A stretch of 64,000 nt of DNA from Xanthomonas boreopolis (GTDB lineage: Bacteria > Pseudomonadota > Gammaproteobacteria > Xanthomonadales > Xanthomonadaceae). A program made the translations under genes and the position numbers. The notes beneath the pieces were generated by a model. That model was not told where the DNA came from. It saw only the letters and a program-made list of their open reading frames with translations, and did not search any database. Positions 47,937 to 57,029 of the stretch are shown here, in pieces. The DNA is taken from NCBI GenBank assembly GCA_014654535.1, contig BNBA01000014.1:40254-104253 (forward strand), written 5' to 3'. Each line of letters opens with the position of its first letter. Position 1 is the stretch's first letter.

Positions 47937-48953
47937 TCACCACACCACTTCGGCCATCGAACAGTTCAGGCCCGAGCCGATGCCCAGCAGCGCGATGCGG
48001 TCGCCCTTCTTCAGGCGGCCCAGCTCCTTGAGCTTGCTCAGCACGATCGGCACCGAGGCCGGGCCGATGTTGCCGTGCTCGCCGAAGATGGTCATCACCT
48101 TGGCCGGGTCGATGCCGAAGTTCTTGATGAACGCGGCGGTGTGCGGGCGCGAGACCTGGTGGATCACGAACTGGTTGAGTTCGTCCACGGTCCAGCCCAG
48201 CGCCTGCTTGGCCGCCACGAAGGTCTTCTCGGCCAGCTTGATGCCTTCCAGCAGCAGCATGCGGGTGTCGGTGACCATGCGGTCCATGTTGCCGCGGCAG
48301 AGCTTGTTCCACTCGGTCGCCGAGCGGGTCACGCCGCCCTTGTAGCGCGGCGCCTCCGGCACCAGCTCCGAGCGCGCCATCACCATCGCCGCGGCGCCGC
48401 AGCCCAGGGTCAGCGCGGCCAGCTCGTCGCGGAAGTCCTGCTCGGTGGCTTCCATCTTCAGCAGCCGGTCGATGGTCTTCTCGTAGACCAGGTTGGCGGT
48501 CTCGCCGTCGACCACCAGCGCGTAGTCGATCTCGCCGCGCTCGAGCATGCGCGCGGCGATGTCCATGCCGTTGATGAAGGCCAGGCAGGCGTTGGCGACG
48601 TCGAAGGCCATGCAGTGGTCGCCCACGCCCAGGTTGCCGCAGACGATGGAGGCGGTGGACGGCTCCAGGTAGTCGCGGCTGACCGAGGTGTTGACCACCA
48701 GGCCGACCCTGTCGGCGCCGATGCCGGCGTCTTCCAGCGCCTTGCGCGCGGCCAGCGTGGCGGCGTCGGAGGCCTGCACGTCCTCGTCCCACAGGCGACG
48801 GGCGTGCACGCCGGCGATGTCGCCGAGCACGTCGGTCTTGATGCCCAGCCGTTGCAGGGTAGGCTTCAGTCGCTCGTTGATTTCCTGGGAAGTCAGCGTA
48901 TGGGGCGCGTCGACGTGCGCCAGTCCCGCGATCGAGACGTTCTTGAAGAGCAT
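47937..48953 (-). CDS. oleA: 3-oxoacyl synthase-like OleA (acyl-CoA head-to-head condensation)
   Basis: A 338-residue thiolase-superfamily enzyme that joins two fatty acyl-CoAs to a 2-alkyl-3-ketoacid. The nucleophilic Cys is in DVANACLAFINGMD; the Glu in SVSRDYLEPSTAS is the deprotonating base known for OleA. IHQVSRPHTAAFI (His) and GEHGNIGPASVP (Asn) complete the active site. It heads the ole genes, with a 101-bp gap upstream to the DUF4156 lipoprotein gene on the same strand. Confidence 0.94.
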   Translation of the reverse strand: MLFKNVSIAGLAHVDAPHTLTSQEINERLKPTLQRLGIKTDVLGDIAGVHARRLWDEDVQASDAATLAARKALEDAGIGADRVGLVVNTSVSRDYLEPSTASIVCGNLGVGDHCMAFDVANACLAFINGMDIAARMLERGEIDYALVVDGETANLVYEKTIDRLLKMEATEQDFRDELAALTLGCGAAAMVMARSELVPEAPRYKGGVTRSATEWNKLCRGNMDRMVTDTRMLLLEGIKLAEKTFVAAKQALGWTVDELNQFVIHQVSRPHTAAFIKNFGIDPAKVMTIFGEHGNIGPASVPIVLSKLKELGRLKKGDRIALLGIGSGLNCSMAEVVW

Positions 48954-49054
48954 CGAAGTAGCGCCATGGCTTCAGGCGAGGGGTTGCCATTCTAGCCGCT
49001 GGGCGGTTTCACCGCATCTTTACAAGTCCCGGCGCGTTTCCCGGGCCCTGCCGC

Positions 49055-49378
49055 TCACCTGCCGGGGCAGCGGAAGGCGGTGAAGCGCTGGCTGCCGTCG
49101 GCCGGCTCGCCCTGGGGCTGGACCGCGTTGGCGCCGGCCGAAGGGGCCTCGTTGCGCGCCAGGGTCTCCAGTTCGTCCTTCACCTTGAGCGGGTTGCGGT
49201 TGATGAAACCGACCCGGTTCTTCACCGACACCACCACCTCGCCCTGCTGCACGCACCCGGCCGGGACCGGGCCGGCGGGCAGCACGCGCACCGCCTTGCC
49301 GGCCTGCTCGATCGGCACCCAGGTGCATGCGGACAGCGCAACGGATGCGACCAGGACCAGGGGCAGGCAAGAACGCAT
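49055..49378 (-). CDS. DUF4156 lipoprotein
   Basis: A 107-residue lipoprotein: LVASVALSAC is the signal with the lipidated Cys at about 17. The mature part has VPAGCVQQGEVVVSVKNRVGFINRNPLKVKDELETLARNEAPSAGANAV, the pattern of the DUF4156 family of small envelope lipoproteins of unknown function. The ATG at 49378 begins the signal; longer in-frame reading runs into the REP element upstream. Confidence 0.82.
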   Translation of the reverse strand: MRSCLPLVLVASVALSACTWVPIEQAGKAVRVLPAGPVPAGCVQQGEVVVSVKNRVGFINRNPLKVKDELETLARNEAPSAGANAVQPQGEPADGSQRFTAFRCPGR

Positions 49379-49480
49379 GGCGGACTCCTCGAAGCGGGCG
49401 GACATTGTCGCCCAGCAGGATGAGTGGCGGGTAGTCCGGGTGCGCCGGTTCATCGGGCGGTTGTTGCGCCTGCGCACCCG

Positions 49481-49549
49481 TGGGAGCGGCTTCAGCCGCG
49501 ATGGGGGGCATTCCCGGGAAAGCCCCATCGCGGCTGAAGCCGCTCCCAC
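49481..49549. repeat. REP-like inverted repeat with perfect 26-bp arms (copy 3)
   Basis: TGGGAGCGGCTTCAGCCGCG plus ATGGGG on the left pairs without mismatch with CCCCATCGCGGCTGAAGCCG plus CTCCCA on the right, around 17 bases. It belongs to the same family as the elements at 24320 and 28721. A partial further arm (AAGCCGCTCCCGCA) follows near 49568. Confidence 0.93.
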
Positions 49550-49598
49550 AGGAGCCGTTCCGACATAAAGCCGCTCCCGCACGGGCCCGCGGATACGC

Positions 49599-49624
49599 AA
49601 GGCCCCGCCTGGCGGCGGGGCCTT
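49599..49624 (-). terminator. Hairpin after the M16 peptidase gene
   Basis: AAGGCCCCGCC pairs with GGCGGGGCCTT around TGGC, 8 bp beyond the stop of the M16 gene. Strong stem, weak T run. Confidence 0.75.
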
Positions 49625-49631
49625 GCTGCGG

Positions 49632-52496
49632 TCACTTTGCGGCGGGCCGCGCCACCGGCTTGCCGTCGGCGTCGATCACGCTGACCTCGCCCAGGCCGAG
49701 GCCGCGCACCGGCTGCTCGATCTTGGACAGGTCGCCGACGATCACCCAGGTCAACGCCTGCGGGTCGATGCCCTTGGCCGCGGCGGCGGCCTGTGCCGGG
49801 GTGAACGCCGCCACCTGCTGGTTGCGGACCTGCACCCAGTTGTCCGGGCGGCCGTAGCGGACGATGCCGCCGATGGTGCCCATCACCGCGCTGGCGGTCT
49901 CGTAGGCGCCGGGCTGGCTGCGCAGCTCGTTGGCGATGATCTTGTCGACCTCGGCCTGCGTGGCCGGCACCTTGCCGGTGGCGTACTCGACGATCTCGCG
50001 CTGGATCTCCTGCACCGACTCGCGGGTCTTGTCGATCTGCACCGGCGCCACCGCCAGGAACGGCCGCTGGCCGAGCGCGCCCAGCAGCGTGGTGCGCGCG
50101 CCGTAGGACCAGTGCTTGTCCTCGCGCAGGTTCATGTTCAGGCGCGAGGTGAACGAACCGCCGAGCACGTCGTTGGCCAGTTCCAGCTTCACCGCGCCGG
50201 GGTCCTTGCTCGACGGCACCAGCTCGCCGGCATAGATGTTGGCCTGCACCGCGCCGGGCTGGTCGATCAGGAACACGCGCGGCTTGGCCGGGCGCTCGAC
50301 CTGCGGCAGCTCGACGCCGGCCTTGGCCGCGCCCTCGCCCTTCCAGTCGCCCAGGTGCTTGTCCAGCAGCGGGACGATCTCGGCGAGCGTGGTGTCGCCG
50401 ACCACGATCACCGTGGCCTGCTCGGGCCGCAGCCATTGCTTCTGGTAGGCCAGCAGGTCGTCGCGGCCGATCGAGGCGATCGCGGCCTCGGTACCGCTGC
50501 CGGTGAACGGGATGGCGTAGGGATGGCCCTCGCCATACAGCAGCGGCGGCAGCACGCGCAGCGCGGCGGTCTGCGGGCGCGCCTTTTCCTGGGCGATGCC
50601 GGCGATCCACTGCGCCTTGACCCGGTCGATCTCGGCTTGCTCGAAGCGCGGTTGGCGCAGCATCGTCGCGAACAGCCCCACCGACTCGTCCAGGTTCTCC
50701 TTCAGCGCCGACAGCGAGGCGCTGGCGCCATCGAGCGAGGCGCCGGCGTTCAGTTCCGCGCCCAGCTCTTCGGCCCGCGACTTGAACGCCAGCGCGCCCA
50801 GGCCGCCGGCGCCTTCGTCCAGCATCGCGGCGGTGAAGCCGGCGGTGCCGAGCTTGCCGCCATGGTCGCTGGCATAGCCGCCGCCGAACTCGTAGCTGAT
50901 GTTCACCACCGGGATCTCGTGGCGCTCGGCCAGCACCACGGTGCTGCCGTTCTTCAGCTTGGCGCGCTGCAAGGCCGGGAACTTCAGCTGCGGATAGGAG
51001 GCGACCTCGGGGATGCCGGCCTTGCGGTCGACCGTGCTCGGCGTGGTGGTGTACTTCGGATCCGGCTTGGCCGCGGCGAACGGCGCCGGCTTGACCGAGG
51101 GCTCCTCGGCCAGCGGCGTGCGCGCGCCCGGCTTGACCACGAAGGTGTGGCTCGGGTTGCCCAGCCACTTGGCCGCGGCGGCGCGCACCTGTTCCGGCGT
51201 GGCCGCGGCGACGGTGGCGAGCGACTCGCGGAAGCAGCCCGGGTCGCCGGTGAAGGTCGCGCACGAGGCCAGCGCGTCGGCCTTGCCGCCGAACCCGCCG
51301 ATGCGCTCGATGCCGCGGATGAAGCCGGCGCGGTAGTTGGTCTTGGCGCGCTCGAGTTCCTCGGCGGTCGGCCCCTGCTTGATCAGGCGCTGCAGCTCCT
51401 CCTCGATCACCGCCTCGACCTTGGCCGGGTCCACGCCCTGCTTGACCATCGCGCGCACCGAGAAGCTGCCGCTCAGCTGCGAGCTGTAGTTGCTGGTGCC
51501 GATGCTGTCCACCAGCTTGTCCTGGTGCACCAGGCGCGCGTCCAGGCGCGAGCTGGCGCTGCCGCCGAGCACGTCGGACACCAGGTCGAGCAGGTCGGCG
51601 TCCGTCGCGCCGACCTGCGGCACGTTCCACATGCGCTGGACCAGTACCTGCGGCACCTTGTCCTCCAGCTCGGTGCGGCCGGACTGCTTGAGCACCGCGA
51701 CGTCGACCTTGGGCTGGGCCATCGTCGGCGTGGCCGGGATGTCGCCGAAGTACTTGGCCACCTTCTCCTTCGCGGTCGCCAGGTCGATGTCGCCGGCCAG
51801 CACCAGCACCGTGTTGTTGGGGCCGTACCAGGTGCGGAACCAGGTCTTCACGTCCTCCAGCGAGGCGGCGTCGAGGTCGTTCATCGAGCCGATCGTGGTG
51901 TGGTGGTACGGGTGCCCTTTCGGGTACATCGTGCGCGCGATCACCTGGCGCAACTGCCCGTACGGCTGGTTCTCGCCCTGGCGCTTCTCGTTCTGTACCA
52001 CGCCGCGCTGCTCGTCGAGCGTCTTCTGGTCGATCGCGCCGAGCAGGTGGCCCATGCGGTCCGACTCCATCCACAGCGCCATGTCCAGCGCGGTGGTCGG
52101 CACGTTCTCGAAGTAGTTGGTGCGGTCGGTGTTGGTGGTGCCGTTCATGTCGGTCGCGCCGGCCTGCTCGAACGGCGTGAAGAACTCGCCCGGCGCGTTC
52201 TCGCTGCCGTTGAACATCAGGTGCTCGAACAGATGCGCGAAGCCGCTGCGCCCTGCCGGCTCGTCCTTGCTGCCGACGTGGTACCAGAGGTTGACCGCGA
52301 CGATCGGCGCCTTGCGGTCGGTGTGCACGATCACGCGCAGGCCGTTGGGCAGGGTGAAGGTCTCGTACGGGATGTCCACCGCGACCGAGGCCGGCGCGGC
52401 CGCGAACGCAGGAGCCGGCAAGGCGGTGAACCCGAACGCGGCGGTAGCCAGGGCGACCGCCAGTGCGGCGGCGCGGGGACGACGTGGAAGCGACAT
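49632..52496 (-). CDS. M16 family metallopeptidase, two-domain, exported
   Basis: A 954-residue pitrilysin-type protease with a signal peptide (to about residue 35). The N-terminal half has the inverted zinc motif HLFEH (in SGFAHLFEHLMFNGSENAPGEF, about residues 87-91) with the distal Glu in a downstream EEKRQGENQPYG-like block (VVQNEKRQGENQ). The C-terminal half is an inactive M16 domain (HEIPVVNISYEFGGGYASDHGGKLG...). Both halves enclose a chamber that degrades peptides, in the periplasm. The ATG at 52496 follows AAGGAG; a GTG six bases further upstream is too close to that site. Confidence 0.92.
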   Translation of the reverse strand: MSLPRRPRAAALAVALATAAFGFTALPAPAFAAAPASVAVDIPYETFTLPNGLRVIVHTDRKAPIVAVNLWYHVGSKDEPAGRSGFAHLFEHLMFNGSENAPGEFFTPFEQAGATDMNGTTNTDRTNYFENVPTTALDMALWMESDRMGHLLGAIDQKTLDEQRGVVQNEKRQGENQPYGQLRQVIARTMYPKGHPYHHTTIGSMNDLDAASLEDVKTWFRTWYGPNNTVLVLAGDIDLATAKEKVAKYFGDIPATPTMAQPKVDVAVLKQSGRTELEDKVPQVLVQRMWNVPQVGATDADLLDLVSDVLGGSASSRLDARLVHQDKLVDSIGTSNYSSQLSGSFSVRAMVKQGVDPAKVEAVIEEELQRLIKQGPTAEELERAKTNYRAGFIRGIERIGGFGGKADALASCATFTGDPGCFRESLATVAAATPEQVRAAAAKWLGNPSHTFVVKPGARTPLAEEPSVKPAPFAAAKPDPKYTTTPSTVDRKAGIPEVASYPQLKFPALQRAKLKNGSTVVLAERHEIPVVNISYEFGGGYASDHGGKLGTAGFTAAMLDEGAGGLGALAFKSRAEELGAELNAGASLDGASASLSALKENLDESVGLFATMLRQPRFEQAEIDRVKAQWIAGIAQEKARPQTAALRVLPPLLYGEGHPYAIPFTGSGTEAAIASIGRDDLLAYQKQWLRPEQATVIVVGDTTLAEIVPLLDKHLGDWKGEGAAKAGVELPQVERPAKPRVFLIDQPGAVQANIYAGELVPSSKDPGAVKLELANDVLGGSFTSRLNMNLREDKHWSYGARTTLLGALGQRPFLAVAPVQIDKTRESVQEIQREIVEYATGKVPATQAEVDKIIANELRSQPGAYETASAVMGTIGGIVRYGRPDNWVQVRNQQVAAFTPAQAAAAAKGIDPQALTWVIVGDLSKIEQPVRGLGLGEVSVIDADGKPVARPAAK

Positions 52497-52843
52497 GCGC
52501 ACTCCTTGTGCGTGGGATGAGCCGCGATGTTAAGGCGGCGCCCGGCGGCCGCTCATGGGCCGCAAGCCATGCCCCCGGCTAACCGCCCGCGCATGCGCGG
52601 ACAGCGGCCCCGGCCACGAGTGTCCGGACAGCGGACACTGCCGCCTTTCCAAATCCCATTCGAAATCAATGGGTTGCGATTGGCACGCATCCTGCTCGGT
52701 ATTCGGCAGGCGGAAAGCCGTTCCGACGAATCTTGAACGAACAATGAACAAGATCCGGAAATGAGCGATTCCGCTTGCACCAAGAGATTCGGTGTATTAC
52801 TTTACTACCACACCACTGATCACCAACACCAAAGGTCCCTGTC
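52497..52843. promoter_or_regulatory. Gene-free region with hairpin and AT-rich promoter for the VRPSAEQ gene
   Basis: No gene is visible. At 52620-52638 GTGTCCG pairs with CGGACAC around GACAG; TGTCCGGACA inside it is a perfect palindrome and may be an operator. From about 52740 to 52840 the sequence is markedly AT-rich (TATTACTTTACTACCACACC), suggesting the promoter of the next gene. Confidence 0.5.
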
Positions 52844-53299
52844 ATGAACACCAAGTCCCTGAGCGCCGCCATCGCCTTCGCCGCCGGTTCCGTTCTGGCC
52901 TCGATGACCGCCCACGCCACCCCGATCACCACGCTGGACACCGTGCAGGTGCGTCCCTCCGCCGAGCAGATCGCCCAGCGCGAACACGAGCGCACCAGCC
53001 CGATCCCCACCCTGGCCGCCGTGCAGGTGCGCCCTTCGGCGGAGCAGGTCGCCGAGTACGAAGCCGGACTGCGCGTGGTGACCCTGGCTGCGGTCGAGGT
53101 CCGCCCGAGCGCCGAGCAGCGCGCCGAACTGCTGGCCAGCCGCGAGTCCGGCGAGACCGCCTCCAACGCGCTGACCGCCGAGGCTTCCGCCGCCGTCGCC
53201 GAGCTGGTCGGCCAGGTCATCGTCAACCTGCCGAAGCCGCGCCTGCTGCCGTCGCCGCTGGACCTGCGGGCCCTGGTCGGTTCGTTCGCCCAGTACTGA
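52844..53299 (+). CDS. Secreted protein with three VRPSAEQ repeats, unknown family
   Basis: A 151-residue exported protein. Signal peptide to about residue 25 (THA/ATP). The mature N-terminus has three near-copies of TLxxVxVRPSAEQ, with the VRPSAEQ cores at 36-42, 62-68 and 86-92, so the period is 24-26 residues; the spacers differ. The C-terminal part (112-151) is Ala-rich, then LPKPRLLPSPLDLRALVGSFAQY. No Cys, no membrane helix after the signal. No family is recognised. The spaced repeats look like short linear motifs that bind a partner several times. ATG at 52844; strong AT-rich promoter region upstream. trmL follows 51 bp later. Confidence 0.75.
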   Translation: MNTKSLSAAIAFAAGSVLASMTAHATPITTLDTVQVRPSAEQIAQREHERTSPIPTLAAVQVRPSAEQVAEYEAGLRVVTLAAVEVRPSAEQRAELLASRESGETASNALTAEASAAVAELVGQVIVNLPKPRLLPSPLDLRALVGSFAQY

Positions 53300-53350
53300 G
53301 GGACCGGCCGCAGCCGCGGCCGATCCCGGAGGGCCGGCTAAACTTGGCCG

Positions 53351-53827
53351 ATGAGCGCTCCCGTCCTCGATGTCCTGCTGTACCAGCCCGAAATCCCGCC
53401 GAACACCGGCAACGTCATCCGCCTTTGCGCGAACACCGGCGCGCGGCTGCACCTGATCGAACCGCTCGGTTTCGACCTGAGCGATCGCCAGCTCAAGCGC
53501 GCCGGCCTGGATTACCACGAATACGCCCGCCTGCAGGTGCATGCCGACCTGCCGGCCGCACTGGCCAGCATCCGGCCCGCGCGGCTGTTCGCATTGAGTA
53601 CCCGCGGCCGGGTCCGCTACGACACCCCGTCCTTCGCCGACGGCGACGCCTTCCTGTTCGGCCCGGAGACGCGCGGCCTGCCCGCCGACGTGCTCGACCA
53701 GGTGCCGGAGGCGCAGCGCCTGCGCCTGCCGATGCAACCGGGCAACCGCAGCCTCAACCTGTCCAACAGCGTGGCGGTGGTGGTGTTCGAGGCCTGGCGC
53801 CAGCTCGGCTTTGCCGGCGGCGCGTAG
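53351..53827 (+). CDS. trmL: tRNA (cytidine(34)-2'-O)-methyltransferase TrmL
   Basis: A 158-residue SPOUT methyltransferase for the wobble ribose of tRNA-Leu. [26 protein letters not shown] is the N-terminal signature, [13 protein letters not shown] is the knot loop, and [21 protein letters not shown] is the C-terminal SAM-site helix. Complete and of normal length. It is read in the same direction as the VRPSAEQ gene, but the 51-bp gap holds no clear terminator. Confidence 0.94.
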   Translation: MSAPVLDVLLYQPEIPPNTGNVIRLCANTGARLHLIEPLGFDLSDRQLKRAGLDYHEYARLQVHADLPAALASIRPARLFALSTRGRVRYDTPSFADGDAFLFGPETRGLPADVLDQVPEAQRLRLPMQPGNRSLNLSNSVAVVVFEAWRQLGFAGGA

Positions 53828-54101
53828 GACCGACCAGCCCGCGTCAGGGCAGTGTCCGCGGCACCGCCATCGCGCCCTCGAACCGCGCGTATCTCACCGC
53901 AGCGCATCCTTGCTGTACACGGCATCGTGACCGGCTTCGCACACCCGCGATGCGCTCAAAAGTTCCTGAATCCGCCCTTTAATTTATGTACTGGTCAGTT
54001 CTGAATTCAGGGGCGATTCCGCCGGCTAACGGAGAATTTACATCTCGGCAGCGAACGGTCTTCGACCTCAGCGCCGTAATAACCAATAAAGAGGTAACGA
54101 C
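53828..54101. promoter_or_regulatory. Gene-free leader region of ax21
   Basis: The region becomes AT-rich around 53975-54010 (TTTAATTTATGTACTGG), and AAAGAGGTAACG ends as a strong ribosome site 4 bp before the ax21 ATG. A promoter for an abundant outer-membrane protein is expected in the AT-rich part. No structure reaching over the whole spacer is seen. Confidence 0.55.
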
Positions 54102-54689
54102 ATGAAAGCTTCCCTGCTCGCTCTCGGCCTGATCGCCGCCCTCCCGTTCGCCGCCTCGGCCGCGGACAACCTCTCGTACAACTACGTCGAGGGCAACTAC
54201 ACCAAGACGAACGCCGACAACGGCGACGCCGACGGTTGGGGCTTCAAGGGCTCCTACGCCTTCCACCCGAACTGGAGCGTGTTCGGCGACTACAACAAGC
54301 AGTCGCTCGACCACAGCGACCTCGACGTGCAGCAGTACCGCCTGGGCGTCGGCTACAACTACACCATCGCCCCGAGCACCGACCTGGTCGCCCGCGTGGC
54401 CTACAACAAGTTCAACCCGGACCGCTCGCCGAACGGCGTGAAGTACGACTTCGACGGCTACAGCGCCGAGGTCGGCCTGCGCAATGCGTTCGGCCAGCAC
54501 TTCGAGGTCTACGCGCTGGCCGGCTACGAGGACTACTCCAAGAAGCACGGCGTCAACCCGGACGGCGAGTTCTACGGCCGCCTCGGTGGCCAGGTGAAGC
54601 TCAACCAGAACTGGGGCATCAACGGCGACATCAAGATGGCCAAGGGCGGCGACAAGGAATGGTCGGTCGGCCCGCGCTTCAGCTGGTAA
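54102..54689 (+). CDS. Ax21-family outer-membrane beta-barrel protein
   Basis: A 195-residue protein: signal peptide (MKASLLALGLIAALPFAASA) and eight-stranded OMP-like barrel rich in Tyr/Gly. Alternate strands show YNYVEGNYTKTN, FKGSYAFHPNWSVFGDYN, QYRLGVGYNYTI, YSAEVGLRNAF, EVYALAGYEDYSKK and WSVGPRFSW, ending in Trp as outer-membrane proteins do. This is the Xanthomonas Ax21 pattern, once described as a secreted signal and now regarded as an outer-membrane or vesicle protein. A very strong ribosome site and terminator fit high expression. Confidence 0.88.
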   Translation: MKASLLALGLIAALPFAASAADNLSYNYVEGNYTKTNADNGDADGWGFKGSYAFHPNWSVFGDYNKQSLDHSDLDVQQYRLGVGYNYTIAPSTDLVARVAYNKFNPDRSPNGVKYDFDGYSAEVGLRNAFGQHFEVYALAGYEDYSKKHGVNPDGEFYGRLGGQVKLNQNWGINGDIKMAKGGDKEWSVGPRFSW

Positions 54690-54735
54690 GCGCACCGCGC
54701 GTCTGCGGCGCGTCCTCTCTCCCGCGTCGCACTCG

Positions 54736-54764
54736 AAGCCCGGCCGCAAGGCCGGGCTTTTTTT
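54736..54764 (+). terminator. Rho-independent terminator after ax21
   Basis: AAGCCCGGCC pairs with GGCCGGGCTT around GCAA, followed by seven T on the plus strand, 46 bp after the ax21 stop. Confidence 0.92.
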
Positions 54765-54831
54765 GAGAATGCATAACCGACTACGTCAGTGAATGACGAG
54801 CGACGGTGAGCCCGGCCGGACCATCCCTGGT

Positions 54832-55857
54832 TTACTTGAACAACGTATCCGGGTACTCCGGCTTCTGTTCGCGCGCCAGCAGTTCCTTGAGGCCGGCTTC
54901 GGGGGTGATCTCGCCGTGCAGCACCGCGCGCACCGCATTGGAGATCGGCAGCTCGATGCCATGCGCCTCGGCCTGGCGCATCACCTCGTCGGCGGTCTGC
55001 ACCGACTCGACCACCTGGCCGATCTCGCGGACCGCATCGGGCAGGCTCTGCCCGCGCCCGAGCGCCAGGCCCAGCCGGCGGTTGCGCGAGAGGTCGCCGG
55101 TGCAGGTCAGCACCAGGTCGCCCAGGCCGGCCAGGCCCATCAAGGTCTCGGGCTTGCCGCCGATCACCGCGGCCAGCCGCAGCATCTCGTTGAGGCCGCG
55201 GGTGATCAGGCCGGCGCGGGCGTTCAGGCCCAGCTGCATGCCGTCGGCGACGCCGGTGGCCACCGCCAGCACGTTCTTCATCGCCCCGCCCAGTTCGGCA
55301 CCGACCATGTCATCGCCGGTATAGGCGCGGAACGCGGGGCCGTGCATCGCCTCGGCCACGACCTGGGTGAACCCGGGATCGTCGCCGTGCACCGTGATCG
55401 CGGTCGGCAGGCCCTGGGTCACTTCCTTGGCGAAGGACGGGCCGGTGACCACGGCCAGCGGCACGTCCTGGCCGAGGATCTCGCGCGCCACCTCGTGCAG
55501 GAAGCGCCCGGACCCCGGCTCGAAGCCCTTGGTCGCCCAGGCCACGCCGGCCTCGGCCGGACGCAGCGGCGCCAGCACCTTCACGGTCTCGGTGAAGGCG
55601 TGCGACGGCACCACCACCAGGATCCAGCCGGCGCCTTCGACGGCGGCAGCCAGGTCGGTGGTCGCGCGCAAACCCTCGGGAAGCGCGATGCCGGGCAGGT
55701 AGCGGGGATTCTCGTGGTCGCGGTCGATCGCTTCGACCACCTTCGTGTCCCGGCCCCACAGCACGGTCGGGTGACCGTGCCGTGCGACCAGCGCGGCCAG
55801 GGCGGTGCCCCAGGAGCCGGCGCCGAGGACGGCGATTTTCCGTTTCGGATCGCTCAT
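54832..55857 (-). CDS. gpsA: Glycerol-3-phosphate dehydrogenase [NAD(P)+]
   Basis: A 341-residue enzyme making sn-glycerol-3-phosphate from dihydroxyacetone phosphate for phospholipids. The nucleotide fold starts [30 protein letters not shown] and GPSFAKEV follow; the catalytic Lys is in [12 protein letters not shown]; and [26 protein letters not shown] carries the substrate Arg. All are intact. It lies 19 bp downstream of secB on the same strand, the conserved secB-gpsA order of proteobacteria. Confidence 0.95.
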   Translation of the reverse strand: MSDPKRKIAVLGAGSWGTALAALVARHGHPTVLWGRDTKVVEAIDRDHENPRYLPGIALPEGLRATTDLAAAVEGAGWILVVVPSHAFTETVKVLAPLRPAEAGVAWATKGFEPGSGRFLHEVAREILGQDVPLAVVTGPSFAKEVTQGLPTAITVHGDDPGFTQVVAEAMHGPAFRAYTGDDMVGAELGGAMKNVLAVATGVADGMQLGLNARAGLITRGLNEMLRLAAVIGGKPETLMGLAGLGDLVLTCTGDLSRNRRLGLALGRGQSLPDAVREIGQVVESVQTADEVMRQAEAHGIELPISNAVRAVLHGEITPEAGLKELLAREQKPEYPDTLFK

Positions 55858-55876
55858 CCGCTGATCGGAACCCGGA

Positions 55877-56395
55877 TCAGGCGTTGCCGGCCGGCTCGGA
55901 ATCGGCCAGCGACGGGGCCTCGCCCTGCTGCGCGCGCTGGCGCAGGGTCTCGGCGTACAGCGCCTCGAAGTTGATCGGCTGCAGGAAGAACGGCGGGAAG
56001 CCGCCGGCCTGGATCAGGTCGCTGACCAGGGTGCGCACGTACGGGAACAGGATGTTCGGGCACTGGGTGCCGAGCAGCACGTCGACCGCCTGCGGCTCCA
56101 GGCCGACCAGGCCGAACACGCCGGCCTGCTGCACTTCGGCCACGTAGGCGGTACGGCCGGCGGCGGTGCAGGTCAGGGTCACGCCGAGTACCACCTCGAA
56201 GGCGTTCTCGTTCAGGCGCTGCACCTTCTGGTTGAGGTTCAGCTGCAGCTCCGGCTGGCTGCCGTCGTTGAACACGGCCGGGGCGTTCGGAGACTCGAAG
56301 GAAACGTCCTTGACGTAGATCTTCTCGATGGTGAAGGCGGGGCCGGCGGCGGCTTCGGCCGGCGCGGCGGCGCCGTTGGTGGTTTCGTCGGACAT
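55877..56395 (-). CDS. secB: Protein-export chaperone SecB
   Basis: A 172-residue cytosolic tetramer that keeps presecretory proteins unfolded and hands them to Sec[20 protein letters not shown] is the N-terminal signature; [37 protein letters not shown] is the C-terminal helix region. Upstream lies a rhodanese gene 118 bp away; the usual grxC gene between them is missing. ATG at 56395. Confidence 0.95.
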   Translation of the reverse strand: MSDETTNGAAAPAEAAAGPAFTIEKIYVKDVSFESPNAPAVFNDGSQPELQLNLNQKVQRLNENAFEVVLGVTLTCTAAGRTAYVAEVQQAGVFGLVGLEPQAVDVLLGTQCPNILFPYVRTLVSDLIQAGGFPPFFLQPINFEALYAETLRQRAQQGEAPSLADSEPAGNA

Positions 56396-56513
56396 TCCTG
56401 GACTCCAGAAAACGGTTCTTGGTAAGTGATGCGGTGGGTGGAACGCTTGCTAAACGGCAAGTATCTCATGACAGCGATGGGGACTTGCCAGCGCCACCAC
56501 AAGGGTGCAGGGA

Positions 56514-56951
56514 TCAGGCGCGGCCCTTCACCAGCGGCAGGTCGGCCTGCTGCCAGGCGGGAATGCCGCCCTCCAGCCAGTAGACCTTCTCGAAACCGGC
56601 CTGCTTGAGCTTCTTGGCCGCGGCCGCCGAAGCGGTGCCGTTGCGGCAGACCAGCACGACCGGCTGCGACTTGCGGTCCGTCACCAGCTTGTGCCCGGCG
56701 TCGAACTTGCCGGCCACGGCGTTGCGGCTGCCGGCGATATGGCCCTTCTCGTAGTCGGCGGCGGCCGACAGGTCCACCACCAGCGCGTTGTCGCTGTTGA
56801 TCAGGCGGGTCAGCTCGACCGGCTTGATGGCCTTGTAGCCGCGGAACAGCCGCGCGATCTCGGTGACGATGATGGCGAGGGTCAGGCCGACCAGGGCGAT
56901 CGACAGCATGGGGTTGCGGCCGGCAAAGGCCTGCAGCTCTTCGAGATTCAC
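56514..56951 (-). CDS. Rhodanese-like protein with N-terminal membrane anchor
   Basis: A 145-residue YibN-type protein: one membrane helix (about 14-32) followed by a single rhodanese domain. The active-site loop is VLVCRNGTASAAAAKKL with Cys at about 102, so persulphide chemistry is possible. NALVVDLSAAADYEKGHIAGSRNAV is the conserved strand before the loop. The GTG at 56951 gives the start VNLEELQAFAGRNP; no good ribosome site is seen. It is upstream of secB-gpsA, as in E. coli. Confidence 0.85.
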   Translation of the reverse strand: MNLEELQAFAGRNPMLSIALVGLTLAIIVTEIARLFRGYKAIKPVELTRLINSDNALVVDLSAAADYEKGHIAGSRNAVAGKFDAGHKLVTDRKSQPVVLVCRNGTASAAAAKKLKQAGFEKVYWLEGGIPAWQQADLPLVKGRA

Positions 56952-57029
56952 GGGCTCACGGGGATCGATGAAGCGGGCCGGCGATTGTCGCACAGCCGGC
57001 GGGCGCGCCGGTTACCGCGGCGCCGGCCG

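Noticed and set aside
49379..49600. In-frame upstream extension of the DUF4156 lipoprotein
   Set aside because: It would translate the perfect REP inverted repeat and hide the lipoprotein signal.
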